A stretch of DNA of 64,000 nucleotides from Anaerococcus rubeinfantis (GTDB taxonomy: Bacteria > Bacillota > Clostridia > Tissierellales > Peptoniphilaceae). The translations under genes were made by a program, and so were the position numbers. Where the stretch lies: NCBI RefSeq assembly GCF_001487145.1, contig NZ_LN913016.1, forward strand, positions 1,178,001 to 1,242,000. The letters run 5' to 3'. The number at the start of each line of letters is the position of its first letter. Positions within the stretch are counted from its first letter, which is position 1. Positions 53,935 through 62,871 of the stretch are shown here, piece after piece. Below the pieces are notes generated by a model that was not told the DNA's origin, did no database searches, and worked only from the letters and a program-made list of their open reading frames with translations.

Positions 53935-54777
53935 TTATTTAGAATAATCGTAGAATCCTTTACCAGTTTTTCTACCAAGATCTCCTGCTCTTACCATTTG
54001 TCTTAATAATGGGTTTGGACGATATTTACTATCACCAAATTCATTAAATAATACTTCCATAATTGCAAGACATGTATCAAGTCCTATAAGGTCAGCTAAA
54101 GCTAGAGGTCCCATTGGATGGTTTGCTCCAAGTTGCATTCCCTTATCAATATCTTCAACACTTGCAAGTCCATCATATAAAACTCCAATTCCTTCGTTAA
54201 TCATTGGAATTAAAAGTCTATTTACAACAAATCCTGGACCTTCTTTTACTTCTATTGGTTGTTTTCCAAATTCTTCAGCAAGTTCAAATACTTTTTTGTT
54301 TGTTTCATCACTTGTGTGAAGTCCTCTAATAACTTCTACAAGTTTCATAACTGGAACTGGATTGAAGAAATGCATTCCTATTACATTTTCTGGTCTTTTT
54401 GTTGATGCAGCTATGTCAGTAATAGAAAGTGAAGATGTGTTTGAAGCAAGAATTGCTCCTTCTTTAACTACTTCATCTAATTCTTTGAAAATTTCTTTTT
54501 TAAGTTTTGGATTTTCTGTTGCAGCTTCTATAACTATGTCACAATCAGCTAAATCTTTAACTTCTGTTGTGTAAGAAATATTTTTAATAGCTTTTTCTTT
54601 AGCATCTTCTTCCATTCTTCCCTTAGAAACTTGTTTAGCATAATCTTTTTCAATTCTTGCTTTAGCGTTTTCTAAGAATTCATCTTTGATATCTCTTACT
54701 ACTACTTCGTGGAATTTAGCAGCTACTTCTACAATTCCGCCACCCATAATTCCTGATCCAATTACACCAATTTTCAT
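53935..54777 (-). CDS. hbd: 3-hydroxybutyryl-CoA dehydrogenase
   Basis: NAD(P)H-linked reduction of acetoacetyl-CoA to 3-hydroxybutyryl-CoA on the way to butyrate. 280 residues. Rossmann motif [17 protein letters not shown], catalytic region [15 protein letters not shown], and the C-domain [17 protein letters not shown]. Its own strong promoter (54840-54868) with a Rex-like site downstream suggests redox control. Thiolase and crotonase are not in the window. Confidence 0.96.
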   Translation of the reverse strand: MKIGVIGSGIMGGGIVEVAAKFHEVVVRDIKDEFLENAKARIEKDYAKQVSKGRMEEDAKEKAIKNISYTTEVKDLADCDIVIEAATENPKLKKEIFKELDEVVKEGAILASNTSSLSITDIAASTKRPENVIGMHFFNPVPVMKLVEVIRGLHTSDETNKKVFELAEEFGKQPIEVKEGPGFVVNRLLIPMINEGIGVLYDGLASVEDIDKGMQLGANHPMGPLALADLIGLDTCLAIMEVLFNEFGDSKYRPNPLLRQMVRAGDLGRKTGKGFYDYSK

Positions 54778-54813
54778 ATTTACTCCTTTGTGTTTTAAAA
54801 AAGTTTCGTTTGC

Positions 54814-54868
54814 TTGTTAAATTAATAACTTATACATATATTATAACATTGTTTTCCCGTTTTATCAA
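54814..54868 (-). promoter_or_regulatory. hbd promoter with Rex-like operator
   Basis: Minus strand TTGATA (54863-54868), 17 bases, TATAAT (54840-54845). Between it and the hbd start, plus-strand TTGTTAA-ATTA-ATAACTT (54814-54831) has a perfect left half of the Rex consensus TTGTTAANNNNTTAACAA and a weaker right half. The promoter is strong; the operator call is tentative. Confidence 0.65.
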
Positions 54869-54889
54869 GAAATATTGACTTTTTTTTAA

Positions 54890-56227
54890 CTATTTATTAG
54901 ATTTTCTCCAAATTCTCATTTTTTCAGCTTCTTTTATCAAATCATCTCTAAATTCTGGGTGAGCAATTGAAATCAATTTCTCAGTTCTTTCCCACAATGA
55001 TTGTCCTTTAAGATTAACCATTCCAAATTCTGTTGCAACATAATGAGTATTTGCTCTACAACCTGTTGGTTGTGTTCCTTCAATTAATCTTGGAACTATA
55101 TTTGAATGTCTAACACCTTTTTTATCAACTCTTGATGAGTGTAGGGTTACAAAAGATTTGCCTCCTTTAGAATTATATGCTCCAAGCATAAAATCTAAAG
55201 CTCCACCTGAACCTGAAATGTGTTTTATTCCAGAACTTTCTGCAGAAACTGTACCATTTAAATCAACTTCAAGGGCTGAGTTTATTGACATGAAATTATC
55301 TAAAGCAGAAATTTGTTCGATACCATTACAATAATCTACTGGTGCTGCACAAAGTTCTTCATTATTATCTATAAAATCATATAATTCCTTGCTTCCAGCT
55401 GCAAAAGCATAAACTTGTCTGCCCCTATCAATATTTTTCTTTTTACCTGTAATTTTTCCAGCCTTTGATAATTCAACAAAAGAATCTACATACATTTCTG
55501 TATGAACGCCCAGGTCTTTTAAATCAGAATTTGCAATTTCTTTTCCGATTGCTGTAGGAAGTCCACCAATTCCAATTTGAAGACATGCCCCATCAACTAA
55601 TTCTTCTACTACAAATTTTGCAACTTCCTTATCTAAATCACTTGGTTGTGCTTTTCCTAAAGCTATCATTTCAGGATTTGATCCTTCAATAATATAATCA
55701 ACTTCTTTAATATGAACACAATTTTCATATCCACCAAGTCCTCTTGGTACATTTTTGTTCACTTCAATTATTACTATATCCGAATTTTCGATTGCAGCAT
55801 AAAGATGTGATGCTGAAGCTCCGAAGTTAAAAAATCCGTGCTCATCCATTGGAGTTGCTTGAGTTACAAAAATATTTGGTTTTTTTATTGATGTTCTGTA
55901 ATATTTTGGAAGCTCTGAATATTTTAATGGTGAATAAAATGCTCTTCCTTCTCCTGCTAATTTTCTTATAGGTCCCAATGAATGCCAAGAATTATAAACA
56001 AAATGTTCATTTGTTGGATCAGCATCAAATATTTTGAATTTTTCAAGCTCCACTCCACCCCTGACAACGATGTCATTAAGATTAGTAATTTCTTTTGCCA
56101 AAGCTTCGTCAAAATCATGTGGTGAAACTATTCCCCATGAATAATCTACATAATCGCCGTCCTTTACAAGTTTTGCAGCATCCTCTGCACTTATTAGTTT
56201 TTCCTTATAAAGCTTACTATAGTCCAT
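54890..56227 (-). CDS. Butyryl-CoA:acetate CoA-transferase-type enzyme
   Basis: Swaps CoA between butyryl-CoA and acetate (or 4-hydroxybutyryl-CoA), the usual last step of butyrate formation. The start is ATG 56227, correctly spaced from GGAGG; an upstream in-frame ATG overlaps that ribosome site. 445 residues. Motifs: GFFNFGASASHL, LQIGIGGLPTAIG, the SINSALEVDLNGTVSAE region with the likely catalytic Glu, GSGGALDF and the ATEFGMVNLKG tail. Preceded by the etfA terminator, so it is transcribed separately or by read-through. Exact acyl specificity is inferred. Confidence 0.88.
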   Translation of the reverse strand: MDYSKLYKEKLISAEDAAKLVKDGDYVDYSWGIVSPHDFDEALAKEITNLNDIVVRGGVELEKFKIFDADPTNEHFVYNSWHSLGPIRKLAGEGRAFYSPLKYSELPKYYRTSIKKPNIFVTQATPMDEHGFFNFGASASHLYAAIENSDIVIIEVNKNVPRGLGGYENCVHIKEVDYIIEGSNPEMIALGKAQPSDLDKEVAKFVVEELVDGACLQIGIGGLPTAIGKEIANSDLKDLGVHTEMYVDSFVELSKAGKITGKKKNIDRGRQVYAFAAGSKELYDFIDNNEELCAAPVDYCNGIEQISALDNFMSINSALEVDLNGTVSAESSGIKHISGSGGALDFMLGAYNSKGGKSFVTLHSSRVDKKGVRHSNIVPRLIEGTQPTGCRANTHYVATEFGMVNLKGQSLWERTEKLISIAHPEFRDDLIKEAEKMRIWRKSNK

Positions 56228-56284
56228 ATCATCCTCCATTTGCTTTTATATTTTAAAATATAGAAAAATTTATCTTATCTTTAA

Positions 56285-56318
56285 TAAAAATTAAGGATGA
56301 GAGTAATCTCATCCTTAA
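56285..56318 (-). terminator. Intrinsic terminator after etfA
   Basis: Minus strand TTAAGGATGAGA TTAC TCTCATCCTTAA, a 12-bp stem, then an AT-rich U tract. Confidence 0.85.
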
Positions 56319-56371
56319 AATCAATTTGAGATACTAATAATGATATACCCAAATTTATAAATTTAATTTAA

Positions 56372-57376
56372 TTATTTTCCTTTTTTCTTATTGATTGCTT
56401 CAGTAAGTTTTGGTACAACTTCAAATAAATCTCCAACTATTCCGTAGTCAGCTCTACCAAAAATTGGAGCATCTGGGTCTTTATTTATAGCTATAACTTT
56501 ATCAGCAGCATTTATACCTGCCAAGTGTTGGATAGCTCCAGAAATTCCTACAGCTATATAAACTCTTGGTCCTACAGTTTTTCCTGATTGTCCTACTTGG
56601 TGAGAGTGTGAAATCCAACCAGCATCTACAGCCGCACGGCTTGATCCAACAGTTCCGTCAAGTGCATCTGCTAAATCTTTAATAAGTGAGAAGTTTTTAG
56701 GATCTCCAAGTCCACGTCCACCAGAAACTATAAATTCAGCTCCAACTAAATCAACTTCATCTCCTTCATCTCTTGGAATGAAATCTAAGATTTTTGTTCT
56801 AGCTTCACCTTCAAATTTGATATCTTCATCAATTACATCTATATCATCTTTAGCTCCAATAGCTTCTTTTGAGAATACTCCTGGTCTAACAGTTCCCATT
56901 TGTGGTCTGTGGTCTGGACATAAAATCATAGCCATTAAGTTTCCACCAAAAGCTGGTCTTGTCCATCTAACTTCTTTTTTCTCAGCGTCGATATCAAGTT
57001 CTGTACAGTCTGCTGTAAGTCCTGTGTGAAGTCTTGCAGAAACTCTTGGTCCCAAATCTCTTCCTTGGTTTGTTGCACCAATCAAGATTATATTTGGACT
57101 ATATTTTTTAACTAATTGATCTATTGCATCTGCATAAACTTCTGTATTATATTCTTTATAAACTTCATCATCAACTGTGATAATTCCATCTACACCATAT
57201 TCTTTTACTTCTTCTTTAGCTTTATCAACATTTGATCCAATAATTATAGCATAAAGTTTTTCATCGATAGCATCAGCCATTCTTCTTCCTGGATTCATTA
57301 GTTCAAGTCCAACATTTACAGCTGATCCATCTTCTTTTGTTTCTACAATTACCCAAAGATTTTTATTTTCACTCAT
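56372..57376 (-). CDS. etfA: Electron transfer flavoprotein alpha subunit
   Basis: 334 residues, FAD-binding partner of EtfB. The C-domain has GGRGLGDPKNF, GSSRAAVDAGW, VGQSGKTVGPRVYIAVGISGA-type segments, and INKDPDAPIFGRADYGIVGD. It lies 10 bases after etfB. With Bcd, EtfAB bifurcates electrons from NADH to crotonyl-CoA and ferredoxin in butyrate formers; the adjacent bcd is broken here, so the partner may be the fusion dehydrogenase, the LctD-like enzyme or a gene elsewhere. Confidence 0.96.
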   Translation of the reverse strand: MSENKNLWVIVETKEDGSAVNVGLELMNPGRRMADAIDEKLYAIIIGSNVDKAKEEVKEYGVDGIITVDDEVYKEYNTEVYADAIDQLVKKYSPNIILIGATNQGRDLGPRVSARLHTGLTADCTELDIDAEKKEVRWTRPAFGGNLMAMILCPDHRPQMGTVRPGVFSKEAIGAKDDIDVIDEDIKFEGEARTKILDFIPRDEGDEVDLVGAEFIVSGGRGLGDPKNFSLIKDLADALDGTVGSSRAAVDAGWISHSHQVGQSGKTVGPRVYIAVGISGAIQHLAGINAADKVIAINKDPDAPIFGRADYGIVGDLFEVVPKLTEAINKKKGK

Positions 57377-57386
57377 CTATATCCTC

Positions 57387-58199
57387 CTAAATAAGTTTCT
57401 CATCAGAAAGAGCATTTATTAACTTATCTACAGAAACGCTAGCATCTTCATCGTTGTAGATTTCTCCAGATTTCTTATGTTCAGGTGTATAAGATTTTTT
57501 AACTCTTGTTGGTGAACCTTTAAGTCCTATTGCTGTTTCGTCAATATTTTCTTTTAGTTCTTCAAAAGTAATTTGTTCGATTGTAGCTTTTTTAGCTTTC
57601 ATTTTATTTTTGATTTTAGGATATCTTAATTCTTCATCACCATATTTTGTAAATGTCACAAGTGCTGGAAGTTTAGCTTGAATGTTTAATGCTCCACCTT
57701 CAACTTCTTTAAGAACTTTGATTCCTTCATCATTTAATTCTGCTGTATAAGCATAAGTTACTTGTGGAAGATCTAAATGTTCAGCGATTTCTGGACCAAC
57801 TTGAGCTGTATCTCCATCGATTGCTTGAAGACCACAGAAAATCATGTCATAATCGCCTTCTTTTTTAGCAACTTCTTTTATAGCTTCTGAAATAATATAG
57901 CTTGTTGCAAGTGTATCAGATCCACCAAATTTTCTATCTGTAACCAAATATGCCTTATCTGCTCCTACTGCTAGAGTATCTCTAAGCATTGATTCAGCTT
58001 GAGGTGGTCCCATAGAAATTACTGTTATTTTTACATTTTCTGGATCTTTATCTTTTATTCTTAAAGCTTGTTCAAGGGCAAAAGCATCATAAGTATTTAA
58101 GATACTAGGAACTCCTTTTCTAATAAGAGTATTAGTTTCAGGATCTATTTTAATTTCATTAGTATCTGGAACTTGCTTTGCACATACAAATATATTCAT
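57387..58199 (-). CDS. etfB: Electron transfer flavoprotein beta subunit
   Basis: 270 residues. Motifs: CAKQVPDTNEIKIDPETNTL at the start, MGPPQAESMLRDTLAVGADKAYL, and the DMIFCGLQAIDGDTAQVGPEIA loop. It follows the true end of bcd (58226) by 26 bases and precedes etfA by 10, so bcd-etfB-etfA is one operon. Normal length. Confidence 0.96.
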   Translation of the reverse strand: MNIFVCAKQVPDTNEIKIDPETNTLIRKGVPSILNTYDAFALEQALRIKDKDPENVKITVISMGPPQAESMLRDTLAVGADKAYLVTDRKFGGSDTLATSYIISEAIKEVAKKEGDYDMIFCGLQAIDGDTAQVGPEIAEHLDLPQVTYAYTAELNDEGIKVLKEVEGGALNIQAKLPALVTFTKYGDEELRYPKIKNKMKAKKATIEQITFEELKENIDETAIGLKGSPTRVKKSYTPEHKKSGEIYNDEDASVSVDKLINALSDEKLI

Positions 58200-58225
58200 T
58201 TATTCCTCCTAAATTTTATTATAAC

Positions 58226-59362
58226 TTATCTTAATAAGGCTCCTGATACAACCATTAACATTACTTCTGAAGTACCTTCATAAATTTATGTAATTTTTGC
58301 ATCTCTCATCATTCTTTCAACATCATATTCTTTGATATATCCATATCCACCAAGAATTTGAACTGCTCTATCAGCAACGAATGATGCTGTTCTAGCTGCT
58401 TTTAATTTTGCCATAGCTGCTGCTACTGAATAATTTTCACCAGCATCTTTTAGGCTAGCTGCCTTATAAACTAAGTGTCTTGCTGCTTCAACTTCTATAG
58501 CCATTTCAGCTAATTTAAATTGAGTATTTTGGAATTTAGCTAAAGGACGACCAAATTGTTCTCTTTCTTTAGAATATTGTACTGCTTTTTCTAAAGCACC
58601 TTCTGCAATACCAAGAGCTTGAGCTGCGATTCCTATTCTTCCTCCATCAAGAGTAGCCATAGCAATCTTAAATCCTTTACCTTCTTCACCAAGTAAATTT
58701 TCTTTTGGTATTCTACAATCTTGGAAGATTAATTCCATAGTTGATGAACCATTGATTCCCATTTTGTTTTCAAGAGTACCAAAATCAAATCCTTTTGTTC
58801 CTTTTTCAACTATAAATGCAGAAATACCATGATTTCCTTTAGATTTATCTGTCATAGCAAATACTATATAAGTTTCAGCGTATCCACCATTTGTAATAAA
58901 TATCTTTGTACCATTAAGTACATATTCATCACCATCAAGTTTTGCAACTGTTTGTTGACCTGAAGCATCAGTTCCTGCATTTGGTTCAGTTAGGGCAAAA
59001 GCTCCCAATTTTTCTCCGCTTGCAAGTGGTGTTAGATATTTTTTCTTTTGTTCATCATTAGCAAATTTATTTATACAATCTGCACATAAAGATGTGTGAG
59101 CTGATAAAATTACACCTGTTGATGCACAATATTTTGAAATTTCTTCAACTGCAAGCACATATGTAAGTGTGTCAGCACCTTGTCCGCCAAAATCTTCATC
59201 GAATGGAATACCAAAGAAACCTAATTCTTGCATTTTTGCAACTGTTTCTTCTGGGAACATATGTTCTTCGTCAACTTTTTGAGCTAAAGGTTTAACTTCG
59301 CCTTCTGCAAAATCATGAAACATTTCTCTCATTTCTTCATAATCTTCTGATAATTTATACAT
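58226..59362 (-). pseudogene. bcd: Butyryl-CoA dehydrogenase gene interrupted by a premature stop
   Basis: Flavin dehydrogenase that reduces crotonyl-CoA to butyryl-CoA. The start is ATG 59362, behind AGGAG. 358 codons read normally ([48 protein letters not shown]), then TAA at 58286-58288 replaces the Gln codon expected in KITQIYEGT. The frame then continues unchanged as IYEGTSEVMLMVVSGALLR to a natural stop at 58226-58228, giving 378 codons, the family length. One C-to-T change explains it. The lost tail contains the catalytic Glu of YEGT, so the truncated product should be inactive. The rest shows no decay, so the change is recent, strain-specific or an assembly error. Confidence 0.9.
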
Positions 59363-59438
59363 ATTTTCTCCTAAATAATTTTCCATATTTATTATTTTTA
59401 ACCTAAAAAATAATATTTAGAAACACTTTTGATTGCCT

Positions 59439-59475
59439 ATGTTATTATATTAACAATCGCACTTAGACTTGTCAA
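59439..59475 (-). promoter_or_regulatory. bcd-etfBA promoter with overlapping Rex-like operator
   Basis: Minus strand TTGACA (59470-59475), 17 bases, TAATAT (59447-59452). Overlapping the -10, 59439-59456 reads ATGTTAT-TATA-TTAACAA on the plus strand, 12 of 14 defined positions of the Rex consensus TTGTTAANNNNTTAACAA. Rex blocks fermentation operons when NADH/NAD+ is low, so a -10 overlap fits repression. Confidence 0.75.
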
Positions 59476-59643
59476 GCCTTTTAGCTAATTTTTTATCAAG
59501 CTTTTAAGCTTTAAGTCCTTAAATATTTTGAAAATCTTTTCTTGGTAAATAAAAATCTAAATTGAACATACAATTTTGATTTAATTTATTAATAACAATA
59601 TGAAAGAAAAAAGATTTCCCAAAATATCTTTACCTACACTATA

Positions 59644-59671
59644 ATAATATCACAACCTGTCAATCTGTCAA
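59644..59671 (-). promoter_or_regulatory. Possible second minus-strand promoter in the bcd/lctD intergenic region
   Basis: TTGACA (59666-59671), 16 bases, TATTAT (59644-59649) on the minus strand, about 300 bases before bcd. The 522-base gap 59387-59908 otherwise holds only AT-rich sequence and, on the plus side, a TATACT box near 59836 ahead of the LctD-like gene. No coding frame is seen. Confidence 0.5.
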
Positions 59672-59908
59672 ATCTTTATCAATATATTCAAAATTTTTTA
59701 ATTACCCTTATTTATTTAAAATTTGATTTTTAAAAAAATTGAAACATATATGTTACATGTTTTTATAGAAATCAATAAATGTTTTTTATATTTTAATTTT
59801 TTATAGGAAAACTTTTCCATTTGTTAAAATAATGTTATACTTAAATAGACAATTAATGTAGCAAGTTAATTCTACATATTAATTACTATTTAAATTTAGG
59901 AGGAAAAA

Positions 59909-61336
59909 ATGTATTACAACAAAATTAACGATGGAATTATTGAAAAAATCAAATCATCTGTCAATGGAAAAGTTTATGTGGGAAAAGAAATAAATGAAGA
60001 TTTTTTCCACGATGAAATGCCAATTTATGGACAAGGTGTTCCAGATCTTTTGGTTGATGCTACTTGTAAAGAAGATGTAGCAAATATTATGAAAATATGT
60101 AATGAAAATAAAATTCCTGTAATAGCAAGAGGTGCTGGTAGTGGTTTGACTGGCGCTGGCGTTGCTATTAAAAATGGTGTAATGATTAATATGCAATCTA
60201 TGAACAAAATTTTAGAATTTGACGAAGACAACATGGTTGTTCGTGTTGAATCTGGAGTTTTGTTAAGTACTTTAGCTCAAGCCTGCCTTGATAAAGGATA
60301 TTTATATCCACCTGATCCAGGCGAAAAAAACGCTACTCTTGGTGGAAATGTTTCACTAAATGCTGGTGGAATGCGTGCTGTTAAATATGGCACAACTCGT
60401 GATTATGTAAGAAAAATGGAAGTTGTTTTGCCAAATGGAGAAATTACAACTTTTGGATCTATTGTTTCTAAATCTTCTACTGGTTATTCTTTAAAAGATT
60501 TAATGGTTGGAAGTGAAGGTACTCTTGGAATTATAACTGAGCTTACTTTAAAAATAGTTCCAAATCCTAAACACACTGTATCATTAATTGTTCCTTTTGA
60601 AGATTTGGATGATTGTATTTCTACAGTTCCAAAATTATTCCAAAATAATTTAAATCCTCAAGCTATAGAATTTATGGAAAGAGATATTGTTATTGCAAGC
60701 GAAAAATATATAGGTAAGGAAACTTTCCCAAAAAATATGGAAGGAATTGATGTTGGAGCTTATTTATTAATTACTTTTGATGGCGATGATGAGGATTTAA
60801 TCGACAATACTCTTGAACAAGCTGCTGAAGTTTTGGTAGATAACGGCGCTATTGATGTTTTGGTTGCTGATACTCCAAATGCAATTAGAGATGCTTGGGC
60901 TGCAAGAAGTTCTTTCCTTGAAGCAATTGAAACTCAAAATAAACTTTTAGATGAATGTGATGTGGTTGTCCCAGTTACAAAAATTGCTGAATATATAAAC
61001 TTTGTTAACAAGGAAAGTGAATCTTATATGTTTGATGTTAAATCGTTCGGCCATGCTGGAGATGGAAACTTGCATATTTACACCCTATCAAATGAAGAAG
61101 ATAAACTTGATCAATTTAAAGAAGAAGTCGACAAATTCATGGATGTAATTTACAAAAAAGCATATGATTTAGGTGGAAAAATTTCTGGTGAACATGGAAT
61201 TGGTCATGGAAAGAAAAAATATCTAAAGAGCTTTGAAGGTGACGTAAATATTGAAATAATGAGAGGAATTAAAAAAGCATTTGACCCAAATATGATTTTA
61301 AATCCAGATAAAGTTATTGCCTTATTAGGTGAGTAA
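59909..61336 (+). CDS. LctD/GlcD-type FAD-linked lactate (or glycolate) dehydrogenase
   Basis: 475 residues. FAD-binding (PCMH) domain with ARGAGSGLTGAG (74-84), PPDPGEKNATLGGNVSLNAGG and STGYSLKDLMVGSEGTLGI; C-terminal FAD-oxidase domain with FGHAGDGNLH and GEHGIGHGKKKYL. In acetogens and some fermenters this family pairs with EtfAB to oxidise lactate (LctBCD). Here it is divergent from bcd-etfBA and followed by lrgAB genes 17 bases later. Lactate is the favoured substrate; glycolate or another 2-hydroxy acid is possible. Ribosome site AGGAGG precedes the ATG. Confidence 0.88.
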   Translation: MYYNKINDGIIEKIKSSVNGKVYVGKEINEDFFHDEMPIYGQGVPDLLVDATCKEDVANIMKICNENKIPVIARGAGSGLTGAGVAIKNGVMINMQSMNKILEFDEDNMVVRVESGVLLSTLAQACLDKGYLYPPDPGEKNATLGGNVSLNAGGMRAVKYGTTRDYVRKMEVVLPNGEITTFGSIVSKSSTGYSLKDLMVGSEGTLGIITELTLKIVPNPKHTVSLIVPFEDLDDCISTVPKLFQNNLNPQAIEFMERDIVIASEKYIGKETFPKNMEGIDVGAYLLITFDGDDEDLIDNTLEQAAEVLVDNGAIDVLVADTPNAIRDAWAARSSFLEAIETQNKLLDECDVVVPVTKIAEYINFVNKESESYMFDVKSFGHAGDGNLHIYTLSNEEDKLDQFKEEVDKFMDVIYKKAYDLGGKISGEHGIGHGKKKYLKSFEGDVNIEIMRGIKKAFDPNMILNPDKVIALLGE

Positions 61337-61353
61337 ATTTAAAGGATTTGATT

Positions 61354-61704
61354 ATGAATTACCTAAAAGAATTTGTAATCCTTTGTGTTTGTTTATTTTT
61401 AGGAGCTATTACAAGAAGTATTATAAATTATCCAATACCAGAACTTGTTTATGGAATGATTTATCTTTTTATAGCCCTACAATTTAACATACTCAAAAGT
61501 GAAGATATAAAAGAAACTTCTGATGGTATTTTAAAAAATTTAGCTTTTCTTTTTGTACCAGCAGGAGTAGGAATACTCGCTAATGTCGATGTCATTAAAG
61601 GAAAAATTTTTCAAATAATTATTTTAGTTATAATTGGAACAATAATTTCAATGGCTCTTACAGGACTTGTAGTGCAATTTTTACAAAGGAGGAAAGATGC
61701 TTGA
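61354..61704 (+). CDS. lrgA: CidA/LrgA-family membrane protein
   Basis: The start is ATG 61354, behind AAAGGA, giving 116 residues with four hydrophobic spans and the PIPELVYGMIYLF motif of LrgA proteins. It overlaps lrgB by 8 bases. LrgA/LrgB pairs were first described as holin-like but B. subtilis PftAB of this family imports pyruvate. Next to a lactate dehydrogenase gene, pyruvate or lactate transport is the better guess. Confidence 0.85.
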   Translation: MNYLKEFVILCVCLFLGAITRSIINYPIPELVYGMIYLFIALQFNILKSEDIKETSDGILKNLAFLFVPAGVGILANVDVIKGKIFQIIILVIIGTIISMALTGLVVQFLQRRKDA

Positions 61705-62389
61705 TAATCAATATTTTGGCATAGTTTTATCCTTTGCTGCCTACGAAATTGGAAAATGGATAAATAAAAAATTAAAAACTCCTATAGCGAACCCACTTCT
61801 TATTGCTATACTTTTGATTATAGGATTTTTATCCATCACAGGAATCGACTACGAATATTACAAAAAAGGTGGAGATTTTATAGCATTTTTTATAGGACCT
61901 GCAACAGTTGCAATGGTTTTAGATTTATATGCAAATCTTGACACACTAAAGAAAAATATTTTGCCAATAATTGTTGGAGTTGGATTTGGAACAATATTTT
62001 CATTTGTACTCGCCATATTTTTATCAAAAATATTCCAAATTGATAAAAATTTAGTTGCAAGTTTAATTCCACAATCAATAACCACAGCAATAGCAATTTC
62101 ACTTTCCGGAGAATACCAAGGAATAATTGGACTTACTGCAATTGTAGTTGTAATTAGAGGAGTAAGCGGAGCAGTTTTTGCCCCTATCGTAATGAAAATA
62201 TTTAGAATAAAAGATCCAGTTGCCCAAGGAGTTGCCATAGGAACTTCAGCCCATGCTGTTGGAACAAGCCAGGCAAGACTTATGGGAGAAATTCAAGGAG
62301 CAATGAGTGGGCTTTCAATTGCAATTGCAGGAATTACTGCTGTAATAATAATGCCAATTGCTATGAAATTAGTTGAAATAATAATTTAA
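61697..62389 (+). CDS. lrgB: LrgB-family membrane protein
   Basis: 230 residues, about seven spans. Family core: IALLIIGFLSITGIDYEYYKKGG-like N-region, FIGPATVAMVLDLYANLD, SLIPQSITTAIAISLSGEY and SAHAVGTSQARLMGEIQGAMSG. It overlaps lrgA by 8 bases in the dehydrogenase-lrgA-lrgB operon. See lrgA for the role. Confidence 0.9.
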   Translation: MLDNQYFGIVLSFAAYEIGKWINKKLKTPIANPLLIAILLIIGFLSITGIDYEYYKKGGDFIAFFIGPATVAMVLDLYANLDTLKKNILPIIVGVGFGTIFSFVLAIFLSKIFQIDKNLVASLIPQSITTAIAISLSGEYQGIIGLTAIVVVIRGVSGAVFAPIVMKIFRIKDPVAQGVAIGTSAHAVGTSQARLMGEIQGAMSGLSIAIAGITAVIIMPIAMKLVEIII

Positions 62390-62398
62390 TAGAAAAAT

Positions 62399-62426
62399 AA
62401 AATGAGCCTCAGTCGGCTCATTTTAT
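62399..62426. terminator. Bidirectional terminator
   Basis: AAATGAGCC TCAGTC GGCTCATTT with A and T tracts, between lrgB and the converging ATP-cone gene. Confidence 0.9.
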
Positions 62427-62815
62427 TTCTTTTTAATATAAGATTTGTAGTTTTCTAATACTTTTTTGTAACCATCTTCTTCCAAAATATTTTCTACATA
62501 TTCTTTAATTTTAGATGTTGGAAGAATTCTTTGATGATTTTTTTCCACTATTTTATCTAGATCATTTTTTAAAATAGAAAGGTCAGAAGAATTTAGTTCT
62601 ATTTCTCCATCCCTAGCTGCATTTTTTATAGATCTTGAAATTTTTTCTATATCAAATAATTCAATTTTCCCATTTCTCTTTTTAACATATAATTTATTAT
62701 CCAAAAAATTTTCAACAACCTCAATCTTTGCCTTATCCAACTCTTCTGCAATTTCTTCGATTGATAGATTTTTTCCTTTATAATAATCGATAATTATTTT
62801 TGTAAGATCTAACAT
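62423..62815 (-). CDS. Small HTH plus ATP-cone protein, possible nucleotide-sensing regulator
   Basis: 130 residues. N-terminal helix-turn-helix (about 17-41: LSIEEIAEELDKAKIEVVENFL), then an ATP-cone domain (about 44-128) with the family start VKKRNGKIELFDIEKISRSIKNAA and end EEDGYKKVLENYKSYI. ATP-cones sense ATP/dATP in ribonucleotide reductases and in the regulator NrdR. NrdR has a zinc finger instead of the HTH and is about 150 residues, so this is not NrdR. No enzyme domain is attached and no reductase gene is adjacent. It is a single gene; ribosome site GGGGGA lies before ATG. Function is inferred from domains. Confidence 0.75.
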   Translation of the reverse strand: MLDLTKIIIDYYKGKNLSIEEIAEELDKAKIEVVENFLDNKLYVKKRNGKIELFDIEKISRSIKNAARDGEIELNSSDLSILKNDLDKIVEKNHQRILPTSKIKEYVENILEEDGYKKVLENYKSYIKKK

Positions 62816-62871
62816 ATATCCCCCTAATTTTTTCTTATTATATTCTTACCCCAATTTTTTAGAAAATAAAA

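Noticed and set aside
54890-56239. Longer starts for the CoA-transferase, DMT transporter, DUF6873-like, VOC and ybaK genes
   Set aside because: In each case the upstream in-frame start overlaps a ribosome site or a neighbouring gene, while a downstream ATG has a well-spaced AGGAGG-type site.
59821-59838. Rex operator before the LctD-like gene
   Set aside because: The left half TTGTTAA is perfect, but the right half ATGTTAT does not form the palindrome.
62423-62815. NrdR
   Set aside because: No zinc-finger Cys residues at the N-terminus and too short; only the ATP-cone is shared.
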